This document shows, one piece after another, positions 32,918-46,454 of a stretch of DNA of 64,000 bases. Location: the NCBI RefSeq assembly GCF_947623445.1, contig NC_135245.1, positions 4,657,501-4,721,500 on the forward strand, in the 5' to 3' direction. This stretch comes from Clavelina lepadiformis. Its lineage: Eukaryota > Chordata > Ascidiacea > Aplousobranchia > Clavelinidae. The notes under the pieces are model-generated. The model did not search any database and had not been told where the DNA came from. It saw nothing but the letters and a program-made list of their open reading frames with translations. The position numbers were made by a program, and so were the translations under genes. The stretch's first letter is position 1, and each line of letters starts with the position of its first letter.

Positions 32918-35552
32918 AACTAGGCAGATTTTCTTATGTTTTGAATCCCTATTCCCAGCTTCAACCTCAATTATAAAATGCCTTTTTTACAAATAAACAT
33001 CACCTTCCGGTGTGGCAAAACAAGAATTTCTAAAAGGCAATATAAATGAGTTTATCACAAAATTTCTACATGCAAAAGGTGCGTACAACAAGAGTTCAGT
33101 CAAATTAAATACTTTTAAAAGCAAGTTTATATCATATACTTATAGATACGTACAGGATTTAAATATACTCCAAAATTTATCTGTCAACTTGTTTGCTCTA
33201 AAGTTATGAAGTAAAACAAACTGACCAAACTTTTATCAAGAATGTAGGTTTAGTGCACAGTCATATACATTGGTAGGCAGTACTGCTGTACTACAGTACC
33301 GAATTACTGTGCCGCGGAACTTTTAAAAAAAAGTACTGAATCTCTGTCCGGAAGTACTTTTTTCAATAAATTTCCCTTGGTACGGTACAAAAGAAAACGG
33401 AACCTAACCTACAAGGTGCAAAGTGCAAACTGTGTTAAGTACAAAGTGGCAATCCCTGCATCAAATGCACAGCAACTCCACCAAGCGTCAAAAATTGATT
33501 TTGTAGTTATACATTTGTCAAAGTTAGTTAAATGTTATTTAATAACATTTAACTTATTGTTATACTCAAAAAGTTACTGTTACTGTTAAAATAGGTTAAT
33601 AATGTTAAGCTATAGTTTCCAGTCTTACTTGCTAAACCAAAAAAATGTAGCCTAATAAATTTTTTAAAAACGTAATCTTTTAACATTACATGCAAGCCGC
33701 CCAAACTTTGCAAACAAATCTTTTTAATGTTAGGTTTACATAAATTTTATAGATTTTATTTTTCTGTAACTTTTACGTAAAAACTAGTCTCATTAACATA
33801 GGACGTAGGCTACTGCAGTCTACAGTACAGTATCTAATTAGCGTCGTTTTCAAGACGTGATCATGCGTGATATTGGGAGTTCAGGATAATTAAGAAATAA
33901 ATGGATTTGAAGCCAAAACAATGTTTACTTTTTTTCTGTAGTAAGCTAAGTCTATTTCTCAACAAACTTTTCAATATATTGGACCAAAATTTTCGAATGT
34001 TCTACACATAAAATTATACAAAATATATGGAAAACAAGTCAATCTTTTATTTAAAAAATTAAAATGTATTCCCTTGCTTCGTCATCTTACTTGAATGACG
34101 CACTATTATAATATTTTGCACTAATGTTGTTGTTAATCCGTTACATAAATCTGCATTGTGATAATGCAGCACCAAGTACTTTCGTATATTGTATTAACCC
34201 CTCATGCTTTCTGTTAATTTTTTAGTTTTATTGTTTTTTATTAAACATAGGCTTATATATATATTCTTATCCAGGACAACCTACGATAGGGTTCCCTTTA
34301 TGGTGGGCTTTCTTTTTCCATCGGTTAGTATACAGCATTGAACCGATTGTTAATCATTTGTTTCTTGAACACACCGCTAGCTCGTCTGCTTGATTTTGGT
34401 TTGTGTATAAATGTTTTAGATTTTTTTTTGGAGTTATTAGTAGGTTATTACCGTTATTATTTTCATGTAAACTTTACATTTCATTGGTTTTGTCATTTTC
34501 TCCTGTAGGCTATATTAAGCACATGCTAATAGGAACGGGCATCAAAATGTATGTCCCCAAGTCGTGGATGACAAAAAATAAAATTTTTAATAGATTGATA
34601 TTGTTTGAACCCAGAAGAAAAATTACCTTTTTATAAAAAATACCTTCTAAATAAAGATTTACCGCTAAGTGGCAATGAAATATTACATTAAGTTGATGCT
34701 TTTCACTAAATGTTGAAAATTGTACAATAGCAGGATTTGTTGTATATATTCATTTAAAGGATACAACTTCACGCATCGTTGCTTAACCGTATATTACTGT
34801 CCTTATACCGCTATTTTCACATTATAATTTACAGAACGGAAGCGTTATCCCTGAACATGTAGAGAAATGTATAAGCCTAAACCTTTTTACCAGAAACCTT
34901 TTAAGTATGGAAACGTATATAGCAGTAGCAAATCAATGATTTTGTTTGTTTGATTCAGGATGAAAGTAAACATAGGTAATCGATAACACAAGTAAAGAAA
35001 CGTCAAAGAGGCTTGATAAGGCTTAAGTAACTTCATACGTTACGTATTAAATGCCTATATAAGTCCTTAGTGAATTACCTTCAATGTAATTTTGTGACAT
35101 GAGTTTATGTGCAGCCATAACAAAAATAAAACAAAATAAGTAAGTAAGTCAGTAACACAAGTCAGTCACGCAGCCGGTTGCTAATATATATGCAGTGAGC
35201 TTAGGAAACTGGGCATGTATGCAGATACAGTATAGTTGATTTTAGCTATTGAGAAGAATCAGAGTTAAATTGGAATTTAAAGGTATGTTTATAGGTGAGG
35301 AATAGGTTAAATTTGTTATAACAATCAAATTATAGTTCAACATGAACGTGTGAGAAAAGCGTACGAATTTTTGGCTGAAATAATAGCAGCTAAAAGGAAG
35401 TCGACCAAACGCTATAAATATATCAATTAAGTTATCACTTCTGAGCTTATAGCAGTTTGCCTTTGTTTGAACGCAATGGAGTGTTTGAGCAGTTTGAATG
35501 CAATGGACTGTTCCTGTTAAATCCTCTAACGTTAGGTTAGACATTAGACATT
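32918..35552. other. 2.6-kb gap upstream of paralogue 4 and of the helical-protein gene
   Basis: A divergent intergenic interval. It holds a partial copy of the GTACCG-rich repeat (about 33,290-33,400) and otherwise AT-rich sequence with no supportable gene. Promoters for both flanking genes should lie here, but no specific element was identified. Confidence 0.55.
33290..33400. repeat. Dispersed repeat copy C (GTACCG-rich), partial
   Basis: CTACAGTACCGAATTACTGT, AAAAAAAGTACTGAATCTC and AGTACTTTTTTCAATAAA match the left part of 10,490-10,860. Confidence 0.6.
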
Positions 35553-38500
35553 ATGTTGAATATGGAGACACCAACGCATACTGTCGAAAGCAAAATTTGT
35601 TACGTGATGTGCAACGACCAAGTACGTGATGACGAATTTGAGACTGCAATATCGAAAAGAGCTCAAGAGTCAATATCATGGTTAAACCGCATGTCGAAAA
35701 CTCTTAGCAAGCTTGGAATAGATGCCAATCAACCAGATGACAATTTGAGAACGAGCAAGTCGGACGCCAAGTTTATTTTACAGGTAATTATTGTTTTTAA
35801 ATGGTGAATAGTTTTAATTGTACACAAGACATTTTATGAGGGTCTGTTTGGCAGAAATATGTTACAGGCCAATGGTTTTGGTTATATTTGGCCCTACAGC
35901 ACCGTGAACTGTTCACTGAATCGTTTAGATTTGCAAAATTTAATGTTACAAACTCAACGGAGTTTTTAAAAAGTATTTTCACCCTGAACCTACGTACAGA
36001 GTTTATTTTGTATTTATAAAAACAAAACCAACAATACGCATAAGATCTACAAGCTTTTGATTCATATTATGACAAGGTTAGCTTTTTTGGTTGAATGGGT
36101 AACGTAAAAGGTTTGGATGGACAAGGGAAAAATGCTTTTCTCAGTCCCTTTAGCCTTTAATCCAACAACAACACTATACCGTACATGCTTGAACGCGCAT
36201 TACAGAATTTTCCAATGTATATTCAGTAACATAGCCTAACTTTCGTTCAACAAAGTCATTATAAATTCAAATAATAATTGTTAATAATTCGAATCTATAG
36301 GGCGGTTTAAATTACTATATAACTTATTACAGAAAATCAATAATTAAATTGTTAAGTAAATACGGTAATGACACATTAAAGTAACGGTAAGTTGCATTAA
36401 AATTACATTTCCATTGTAATTCGTTTACGCCTTTTTTAGTGTTGGGAGTGTGCTGGTTAAGTTCAGAAAGTTACGTTATTTTGGACCGATATTTTTAGAA
36501 AACGGTTTTTTTCTCCAGCATAAAACGATGATTATAATTATTGAACAACCTTATCTTGGTGGGGGCCTGTTTTCAATGATAATCCTGCGCTAGCTACACG
36601 TTCTCTGTTTGTTTTTGGGCGATTGAAAAAAGCACTCGAGTTAATAACGCGGTGTATACACTTACAGCTGAAGAGGTTATTCCACCGAGAAGCGCATACA
36701 GAGCACTACTTCTGTCTTGTAAGAGGATTTCGTTTCATGCTACATTACGCACGTTCAGTTCAAATTGGAGGAGTTTAAACATATCATTATCCCAACTGTT
36801 ACTAAAGGCAGAAAATTTATAACCTACAATTTTTATCAATACAACCAGAAAAAGCCATTAGGTTTATAAACGCAGAGTATTAGCAAATTCGCTTTTCTGT
36901 CGACTGAGCACAATCCCTGTTATTTGAAGTTATCTCACAAGTTATTTGAATATTTTATAAAACGTTTTGGAAGTTTGAAAAGGTGAAAGAATGAAATTTA
37001 CACGCTGGTATTGGCTTACCGTTAAAGTGCAAACGATAGCCACTGAAATCAAAACTTTTAAGTAACGGGTGTTATGACCTCAGAATATGTTGTTATTATA
37101 GGCTTGCCAGAGCGACTTGGAAAAGAGAGAAAAGCACCTCAAGAAATTTTTAATAACAGCGAAAGCTTACATCCAAAAAGGTGAGAGAGGGCTCTTCGCC
37201 CATTCCAAACTTGAAAACCACAAAGCAAGTACAACAAAATATGACATAGAAGAGCTTGGAAGGTCGTACAGAAGTTCTGTTTGTGAAAGCCGAAGCGCAT
37301 TGTTTGACGGCAATAAAGAAGGGTTGGATTTCTTTACCGCGCAAGACAGTCAGGGTGTTCTTTCAGAAAGACACCTGGAGCTTATAGACAAACTGTGGAG
37401 TTTGTTGTGCGTACAAATTAAAATTCTCTCCATTCAACTTTGCAGAGAAACTCGTCATTGGGTGGTTAACTCAGCAGGGGACGGCTGTAATAAGTTTGAC
37501 CGTTTTGGCTATAACTTTGTACCGGAAGCTGTTAACGTTTGTAGTGATGTCGATGGCAGGGCCGTTTTAACTCTTGTACAGTGTCCTGAAAGCGACAATT
37601 TTCCGAGTTATCGAACACAACTAGGCAGCCGGTTGAATCCTTCAAAGGATAAGAGCACATTAGATATAATGGCATCCGATATTACGGAACATAATGAGGT
37701 AAATGTTGGACATCAGTTTTCATCCGAAGATTGCCAAAAAAGTCAAATATCTGCCGAAGGAAGCTCTCCAAGAGACGACGGCTACGATTCAAAAGCTGGA
37801 GAAAGTGTCGCAGATGAGTCAAATTTTGATGACGACGATAAAGACACAAGTACAGCAGATGGTGAAACCATTACAACAGACGTTGATTCCGCCCTGCAGG
37901 TAACACAAACATTGTAGTCTTTATGGAAAATCACTCAATCGATTATATCGTTGAAAGAATTTCGTTTCATTGTTAAAATAGGACACCTCGTCAATTTAAA
38001 TGACATTTTTGGTTTTTGATATTGCATAAGAAACATAAAGAAGAATATTTGTTTTGCCCGTTTGCTTAATTTTTATTTATGAAATTATAGCATAGTATAC
38101 GGTGTGTTACTGTATTCTTTCTTGCCAAAGCTATAAGCCTGTCGTTACAAAAAGAACATCTGCTGCGGATATAACGTAAACTTAAAAATGTGGACATACA
38201 GTAGAGACCATGCAAAAAGTTCAAATGAATATTTTATGGCAAAATTTCGCTTACAGCTCTCCCAAAGCTTAAATTTGAATTCGCTGCATGAATCAGAAAC
38301 AGAGAAGGCAAACGAGATAGAAAAATCTTTTCAAAGGGATCAAAGCAAAGAAGAAACAGGAGCGATAGAAGAAGCTGTGGATGATGGTGCTCGTGTTTAT
38401 CATTCTTCCTTCAGCGATGAGCAGTGGGATCAAATTTATGAAGTTTTAGAGGTAACGGTCCACGTTATTGGACAATATCGATTCGCATAACTACAGTATA

Positions 38501-41500
38501 TAAGGCGCTATCAATGACTTTTTAAGTATAGTGATTGCGCTTCAATTGCTAGTTCATGAGCTAAAACTACTTAGTTGAGTTTTTTGTATTCTCGCTTTGC
38601 AAAAATACAGTAGCCTACAGATAAACGGAAATTATCCCCTAAGCAGAGGGAATCAAGGAACGTACAGCTATAGCACATTCTTTACGAATAAATAGCAATT
38701 TACCCAAACGGAATTTTTATTATTAAGGCATTCGGAGGCTTGTGCCTTGTATGACGGCTCATATTGGCAGTAATGACTAAAGAATAATGTCTAAGAATAG
38801 GGCTTGGTCAATATACCACAAATATTGCCCATTGACTTCCCTGACTTACTTAAAGCATCACGAAGACGCGATTTCATTGTTATATTCCGTAGAGTCAACT
38901 ACGCACACCTTATAGCGCAAACCCTAATACAATTTTTTTTGTGGAAAATGTGTATTTGTAGAAGCGATGAAAGTGGTCAAAGTTACTGAATACTATAGGC
39001 ATGCGATCGCGTGGGTTGCTATTTGCATTTGTAAGACTTGGATTGCATACAAAGCGGTTTAATGTTTGTTTTATCAAACATAATATTGAGTGTTGATAAA
39101 GTGTTACAAACATCAACTTTTTGCGTTGCAGAGATTTTCACAGAACACAATGACATTGATGAGCTGGATTGACGAATTGAGGGATCTTGATAGCGAAGAT
39201 CCCACTGGACCGAGCGTAAGTGCGAATCTGTTCTCAAGTTACATTTCCAAAGCAGAACAAACGTATTAGTTTCAAGTGCTCCCTCCTACCACAACCCAGT
39301 CACCTTTACACCATTCCGCGCAAGGCTTTCACATAGCACAAATTACTTCTTAATTACATCAAAGAGAACGCATAGTTTTCTTTTGTCTTGTCCCTTTAAA
39401 TCATTTTCTCACGTCTTACTTTTGTTTGTTAATTAATCGTCGACAAAACGAATAAAACCATATGTCGTTCCAACGTCCAGCGTTGGTTATGTGTTAAAGT
39501 ATTTATAGCCTGTGATTTCGATTTATTCTGTGGCAATATGTCAGCAAACAATTTCACGTTTGGCAGTGCATTGTCTTATTTTATATACTCTTAAGAGCTC
39601 TATAATATATTGATTTCTTTATCGTAGAGTACAACTAAAAAGCATCTTACTACTTTATTTTTAGTTTTACGATTCAAACAGCTCCAGAAAACGCAATATT
39701 ATCACCCACACCCAAAGGGTTTATGAAAATGTCATTGAAGATGCCGCCATGCTACTCAAAAATCTCCCGAGCGAGAAGACGACTATCTTAATAGTTCTAC
39801 AGAAGGTCGAACTGAAATGCGAAGGGCTAAACGTTTGCAACTCTGACGACATTACCGAGCTATCTAACATCCAATCTTCTGTCGACGTCCAAGACCACGC
39901 CTTCCTTTCTTCAAAACTAAAATCGGAATTGGTCGACCCTCTTGCGTCATACGACGATTTCAAACCGATTGTGACATCAACACCTAAGCGATCCCTGAAT
40001 AAATCAACACCAGCACAACGTTCTCCAGCGACTCCGAAAAAAACAACAAGATTTCTTGACCCGGTCGAATTCAACCCGGCGAAAAAAGAGACTACAGTAT
40101 GTATCCTAAAATTTTATATGATAAACTTTTCACCTAAAATTTAGAGTTTCGCCTGACAAAGATAAATAGTGAATGAAACAATACGAAGCCTATATTGATT
40201 TGAAAGTGGCTTTATTTCGTTATTCCCAGGCGTTGAGTTACCGCATTCCAGCAGCACGTCCGTCTACGCACCAATCGAGAAGAGGCTGGAATGACTTCAT
40301 TAGCGAGTACAACGACACACTTGAGTGGTTGGAAAGAATGGAAAATATGATAAGGCAAACCGAACTCAGTGATGTTTTGACAGAAGATGCGGATTTGCTT
40401 TTGGAGGTTAAATGATGCTTGCTTGAATAAATTCATACAAGTTTTAAGTAGTATACGATGTTAAGGAATATTTTTGTTTCTGTTCCAAAAGCACTTTCAA
40501 GAAAGGCCTATAATTCATCTGACAGATCTTTAACCTATCTTGTTGTTTAGCTGAATGTTTTTTTATTAGCCTAATATCATAAAATTATAACACCATTTTT
40601 CTCTTTATTTTCACAGCAACATAAAAAGATAGAGCGACAGCTCAGATACTTTTTATTTTAAAAATAACTTTTTTAACGTTGCAGAAATATTATCTGGAGT
40701 TCAGCATGAACAGTTCAAAACGTCAAACCCTGGAAGTTAAAGGCAATTACCTTTCAGTCGTTTATCCCGAACTTAAACGAGATGTCCGGAGAAAACTGAA
40801 TGATGTAGAATCCTTTTGGGATTCATTGAAGTTGCGTTTAGACGACGACTACAGGCTTCTTCCTTTAACTCCGGTCACAAGACTTGAAAGAAAGGTATAA
40901 AAACGAAGTCATCCGGGAAAAAAAACTAAGTAAAAACGATTTTAGCGATTTTTTCCTGCTTTTTATTGTTTCAGGAACGAATAAGACTACTTAGGCCTTA
41001 CCGCTTTGAGCGATATTCTCTTTATCGGCCTTTCCATTATCATGTCAGCGTACGCAAGCAGAGTCTTCCGTTGCCCATTCCTGAAGTCCAGCTGAGTGAC
41101 TTTAGTTTGCACCAAATAAGGGACCAGTTAGGTTTCGGTAAGTATTTGTTAATAAAGTGAGATCTAATTTCTAACAAATACAAGTTTGCAACGGAGTTAC
41201 TTGTTAATCCTAGTAATGTAATTTATCCTGATTAAAATGATTCCTTTTACGTGTACTTGATTGATTTTTACGATCAACTCCTGTCATTTGAGATGGGCTG
41301 TAGGTAACGTTAGCCTATTATCTTTCAAGGTCCTACGCTCCGCCATAAAAGCTTGTTAAAAGATGAGCAGAGAGCAAATCGTTTTGACGTCAGAAGGTCT
41401 CTTCATCCGTATCTCCCATCTCCATCCACAGATTTTCTCAATCCACTGCGACCAAGCATCAGACCACATTTGACCGAATCGAACAGTGGTGATACAGAGT

Positions 41501-42493
41501 TCCGAGGTCGAATTTTTATGTCTCCCTATAGAAAGTTTAATTGCCCTTACAGAAGAACGCACCCAAGGGTGGGGCCCGTAACGACTACTGAAAAGAGCCT
41601 TTTTAATGAAAAAAGGTGAGATATTGGAAAGCTATCGAAATAGATAAAGCCTATACTTACTAAAGCAAACTTACTAATTTCTATGTATAGCAGTTAACAT
41701 AATTTCGCGATTTTAGGGAAGGAGAGACGATTCGTGGTCCACTTAAATCCATCACTAAATATATCAGAACTGATGACAAAGAAGAAAGTGATATATTTTC
41801 AACAAATCCTTTGCTGTTATCAAGTCGTATCATTGAATTCCAGGCTTGGTTAGCAGAAGAGGAACTGGATACTTACAACAAGTCATCTCCACCTCTCGGC
41901 TGGAGTCCGACTATTTTGCAAAAATTTCTCAGGGAAAACCAAGTAACAATACCTGTTTTTGATTCAAAAATTTACAAACGCCAATGGATTGGATATAATT
42001 TAAAAAAGGGAACTAGCTAATTCTCTGTCAAAGATGTCTGTGCCTCCTTGAACCAGTCATTCTTTCAGGTGCTGGTAGACGTGCTACAAGAGCGTCACCC
42101 ACAACTGAAACGCATCCTGTTATCCGCTAAGAAAGTCCTGGAGACCAACAACACGCAGCTGGTGCAAGTCGACGAAAATACTTTGCTCTGGGTTTGCGTT
42201 ATGATCCAACTTCGCTTTCTTAATCTCGTCCTCTACAGCCTTGATCTAGAGTGCATACTTGAAAGAAGAATAGACGTCATTGCAAAGGTAAGCTTGAAAT
42301 AGGCTTGTTTATATCTGTCAGAAGAACACATGAAGGATTTCCTTCATTTTACTGTTCTTTCCAGGACAATTTAGTTCACAAAGTTGCTCATCCAATCGAA
42401 GACGTTTGGAACGATCGTCAGATAGACATGAGTGGCCTGATTGAATTATTTGAAGATAACTACAACATCTTGAGAAATGAGGAAACGAAGTAA
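35553..42493 (+). CDS. Unrecognised 1,083-aa helical protein, 12 exons
   Basis: Exons chained by splice consensus and phase: 35,553-35,783; 37,102-37,899; 38,155-38,451; 39,132-39,215; 39,665-40,096; 40,230-40,406; 40,685-40,894; 40,975-41,137; 41,330-41,615; 41,717-41,942; 42,069-42,287; 42,365-42,493. The total of 3,252 nt is divisible by three with no internal stop. The start of exon 3 is the weakest junction. The protein is mostly charged and helical, with Trp-containing helices (SISWLNRMSK, LMSWIDELRD, TLEWLERMEN) spaced like spectrin-type or axonemal coiled-coil repeats. There are low-complexity acidic stretches around residues 290-340. It lies tail to tail with the sperm-protein gene FSIP1. 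An AXDND1-like axonemal protein is one guess, unconfirmed. Additional 5' exons are possible. Confidence 0.75.
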
Positions 42494-42870
42494 AACGATT
42501 AACTGATTATAAAGAAATCCAATGCACTTAGTTGGCCTTTCACGCTAACTTCCGGGTTCGACATTAAGTTCTAGCCTTCTATTTTTCTTGCGCTTTTTAA
42601 AAACCAAGTAACATTAAATTTTTCGATATTACGTAACGTCTCCATGAATCCACCAGCTATTTTTTCGCCAAATTCTTGGAATTGTTTGAGATTATCCTGT
42701 GTACAAACTCGCCTATGTAGTTAAAAAGTGTTTGATTTTGTAGTTTCCGCTGATCGATATCGGAATGTAACTTACGTCACTGCTTGTTTATACACTATAG
42801 TCACTGTCAATAGCACTTCTTGAGATTAGCGTTGCGATTTAACTGTATATAATTGAAATGTGTCAAGTTC

Positions 42871-42876
42871 AATAAA
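42871..42876 (+). terminator. Candidate polyadenylation signal of the helical-protein gene
   Basis: AATAAA in TTCAATAAACTCG, 378 bp after the stop at 42,493 and before the convergent end of FSIP1. Confidence 0.5.
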
Positions 42877-43050
42877 CTCGAAACAGCATTTGTGTAAAAA
42901 TATCATACATGTAGTTTTAAAGGAGACAACGAATACGATGAAAAACTGCAAAAAATACAAGCAAAGGGCGCAATGAAAAGATGCATCAAAATACAGAGAG
43001 ATTCATAAAAAAATCTAAAACACATTAGAGTTTAAAAAGCGAAGCCTTAT

Positions 43051-46000
43051 TTATAATTGAGATGAGTCATTTCTCTCCTCGAAGTCAGACGTTTGCTCCT
43101 GATCCTGCAAAGATTCGGGGGAAGAGATGTTGTTATGGTTACTTAAACGAGGGCTGGACAATCCCAGTGAAGAGCGTGCATCAAGCAAAAGTTTGTTCAA
43201 AGCGTCACGAGACAACTTAGGAGCAAGAGATCTCACGGAAATTGCATCTTCTGACTCGGAAGAAGTATCTATTGTCCTCGAAGATGTTGACCCAACCGTG
43301 GAATCGGCACGCAGAGTAGATGAGGTCCGTTGCGATTGCGTAGGTGATAAAGGAAAATATTCATCATTCTCACAAATACCTAAATCGGAAAACCGTGATG
43401 TTGTCATGGAATTTGGTGACGTGCATCTGGAACATTCCTCCAGAAGTCGGTGAAGTTGATAATCACTTAAGTGAGGACCATTTTCATCAAACTACAATAG
43501 ATAAAAACATTTCATCATTGCCTTTCTGCCTAAACTCTATGTAGGTAGTCGATGTATCAGATATTGATCACAACTTACTGCAATAAAGCACAACCATATC
43601 GACGGTCGAAAACCTTCCAAGTGTAGGAAGAACAGATGTAAATAATTTCAAAATCAAATGCACTGTGCAACCTTTTAAAGTAAAATTCAAATGCACCTCA
43701 TTTTGCCATTTGCTGTCAAGCTTGGCAAGCCTGTCTTCAATGTCTTGCATTCTTTGTGTGGGACTTGATGTTTCCACAACGCTAGACTTTGCTATCTTCC
43801 TACCAATGTCCATTATCTCTGAAGACTGTGGTAAATATTTTTGATTTCATAAAATTTATGAACATATTCCACAAAAGTAGCCTACTATGTAAAAGGCATG
43901 CAAAAGAACTAAAGAATGCATACAAATATTATAAAGTATAACCAGAAATGAAATCCACAATGATTAATACCCTACTAATAAACATCAAACGTACAGTAAA
44001 AAGGTAACTGTTTGAATAATTTCAACTACAAGAAGTATGAAATCCAGCACAGCTACAATTTATAATTTATGTGGCACATATATAAAAAATATATTTAATA
44101 CACCGATTTGTGAGTTAAAATAAAACTCACTCTGCTATGCATGTGATTAAAGATGTGTGATGTACTTGAGATGGAACGATATACGGTCGGAGAGACTAAA
44201 GTCTGAAGCTGATCATCTATGTCCTCCAGTTTCTTCATCTCTTCTGGTTCAGGAGTGTAACCTTCTCCGGATGGGAGAGCGGCAAGTTTCGTGAATGCAT
44301 CTCCCTCCTGTAATGAAATTTGATCACAAAACATAAATATCATCTTGGTCACAATAGTCTTGATTTTGTTATGAGTCTTTATCTTTTACAACAAGGTCAA
44401 ACAACGAGATATGCATTTATACCTCAGGAGCATCTGGATCAACTTCATCAATGTCTTTTAAAAGTTCGTTTAATCGTTGCTTTTCTTCTTCGGTCATAGA
44501 TATATATTTTCCAGAATCTTTTGCAAGCTAAAAAAAAAAACTTTAAAATAATTAATCGAGGGTGGCTGTTCAGACAAAGAACAATATTAAAAATGGCAAC
44601 TACCGACTATATAATACTAAATAATACCAATTATATAATGCGGAGACACATATACTTTATCAAACAGGTAATTTATTAGCTTCTCTTAAAAGTAAAAATG
44701 ACAATTCAAACATATTTTAATAAACATCAAGTTATGTAAGTTATGCCAAGCTGACAACACATTACTCCATGAACATGTAGCAGAAAATCTATTAAACACC
44801 CCAGAAAAAAACAAAAAATTGGGAATAAAATACAGTATAAAAACTAGCTTATTGATACCTCAATATTTCGCTTTATAAAATCAGTCTTTTTATCATTAGA
44901 ATGAACAGAGTCTGCTTTCCGCTTTGAACCAGCTGATGAAGGTTTATCTTTCTCATTAACAAAATCTCCTAACTTGGAATCTTTTCCTTTCAATGATGAG
45001 GATGAATGAGATCTTTGCACTTTTGGTTCATTTTGATTCTCGGTTTGTCGAAACTATAAATTCAGAAAAATTAGCAAATATGTTGCTTCAGTTGTATACT
45101 GAAAATTCAGTAGTTTGTGGGTAAATACTATTAATACTAGTACATTATGTTCCGTCAAACAGGAAGAATTAACCTTTGTTGCAGTTTTGTGAACCTCTTC
45201 ATTAAAGTGCAGCTGAGTTGGAAAGATCGGTTCAAAATCATGTGTATTCTCATTTCTTTCTAATAATACTGAAAAGGAGCTCAAGTTAGGATAAAATACT
45301 AAAATGCAGCAAAAATAGCAATATTTATCAACAATAAAACAGACATTAAATATCAAAGCTTTTAGCACACATTTACCATCAAGCTGTTGTGGAGGTGGTA
45401 GCAAAGCAAGGTACTTCTCAGTGTTGCTAGTTACGTCTGGATAAGTACCACCTTCCTTTGCAATAAAAATTTTTGCCATTTCTTCATGAAAAAGCTTCTG
45501 ATTCTCCATTCGTTGTCTTTTTACCTTGTAAGAGCATCAATTGATTTAAAATTTAAATATTATTTTTTTAATCACACCAAGTGCTGTTCTCGATGATTGG
45601 TGGCTGCTTCACCACAACTGGTCACAAGCAAGTCGGTCTGCTAAGTTAACAAGACTAACAAAGGTTTAAAAAAGGATACAATAAAGTTAAAATGAATAGC
45701 TTGAATTTAGTAACATTTAACCTACAAATAATTTTAGTGGAATTGACAAATACAGGTAAACAATAAGATAAATGAATGAATAAATGACCCACAATGAATT
45801 AATTGCAATGACCACCACACCTCTTTCTCTCGTTGAATCTTTTTTGTTAGGATTCGATCAAGCTTTTGCATTTTTTTAATCGCCTCACTTAGTTGGGAAT
45901 CATATGCAGTAAATTCTTTCAAGTTCTCCTTTGAATCATCTTTTGCATTTCTATCATTTGATGTTTCTTCATTGTGGCATTCCGAAACTGTTGAGCTTGA

Positions 46001-46454
46001 GTGACTGCTCAAACTACTTGAAATAAAGCGCTTTGTGGAGAGGTTTGAGCTGTTCACTTTTGCTGATTGGTTACAGTCATTTGCATGTGATTGTACCTCT
46101 TCTTCATCAAAGTTAAAGTCTTCAATATCCTCTACCACTGGCTTCTAGATAAGTATTAAAAAATAATAACAAAGTAAATTTCAAAAGTAAACAGATGGTA
46201 CTACGTAAACTGCAGGTGCCATACTGATACTGTACAATGCAAAAAAGTATAGTTAGTAATTGATATAAAATTATAGTTTAAACAACTAGAAACACAGAAC
46301 TTACGGCATCAGGAGAAAGTAACTCAAAGGAACCTGACACAATACTACCACGAGACAAAGGTTTGCTTCCACTCTGAAAAGATCTTACACTACCAGAATT
46401 GGACCGATTTGAAAGCAGGAAAGTATCCTTGAAATCTCCAGGTGTTATGTCCAT
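43051..46454 (-). CDS. FSIP1: Fibrous sheath-interacting protein 1 orthologue
   Basis: Nine coding exons, in transcript order: 46,454-46,305; 46,144-45,821; 45,524-45,377; 45,268-45,174; 45,053-44,859; 44,527-44,423; 44,307-44,131; 43,816-43,697; 43,491-43,051. They total 1,755 nt, or 584 aa; human FSIP1 is about 581. Recognisable family blocks are AIKKMQKLDRILTKK with REKE (a coiled coil near residue 140) and DFIKRNIELAKDSG across an exon junction. Others are RLNELLKDIDEVD and a late QRMQDIEDRLAKLD coiled coil. The start MDITPGDFKD matches the MDI start of the family. FSIP1 is a testis-enriched protein linked to the sperm fibrous sheath and acrosome and to cilia. One junction needed the second AG of a CAGAG acceptor (43,816) to avoid a stop. 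Confidence 0.93.
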
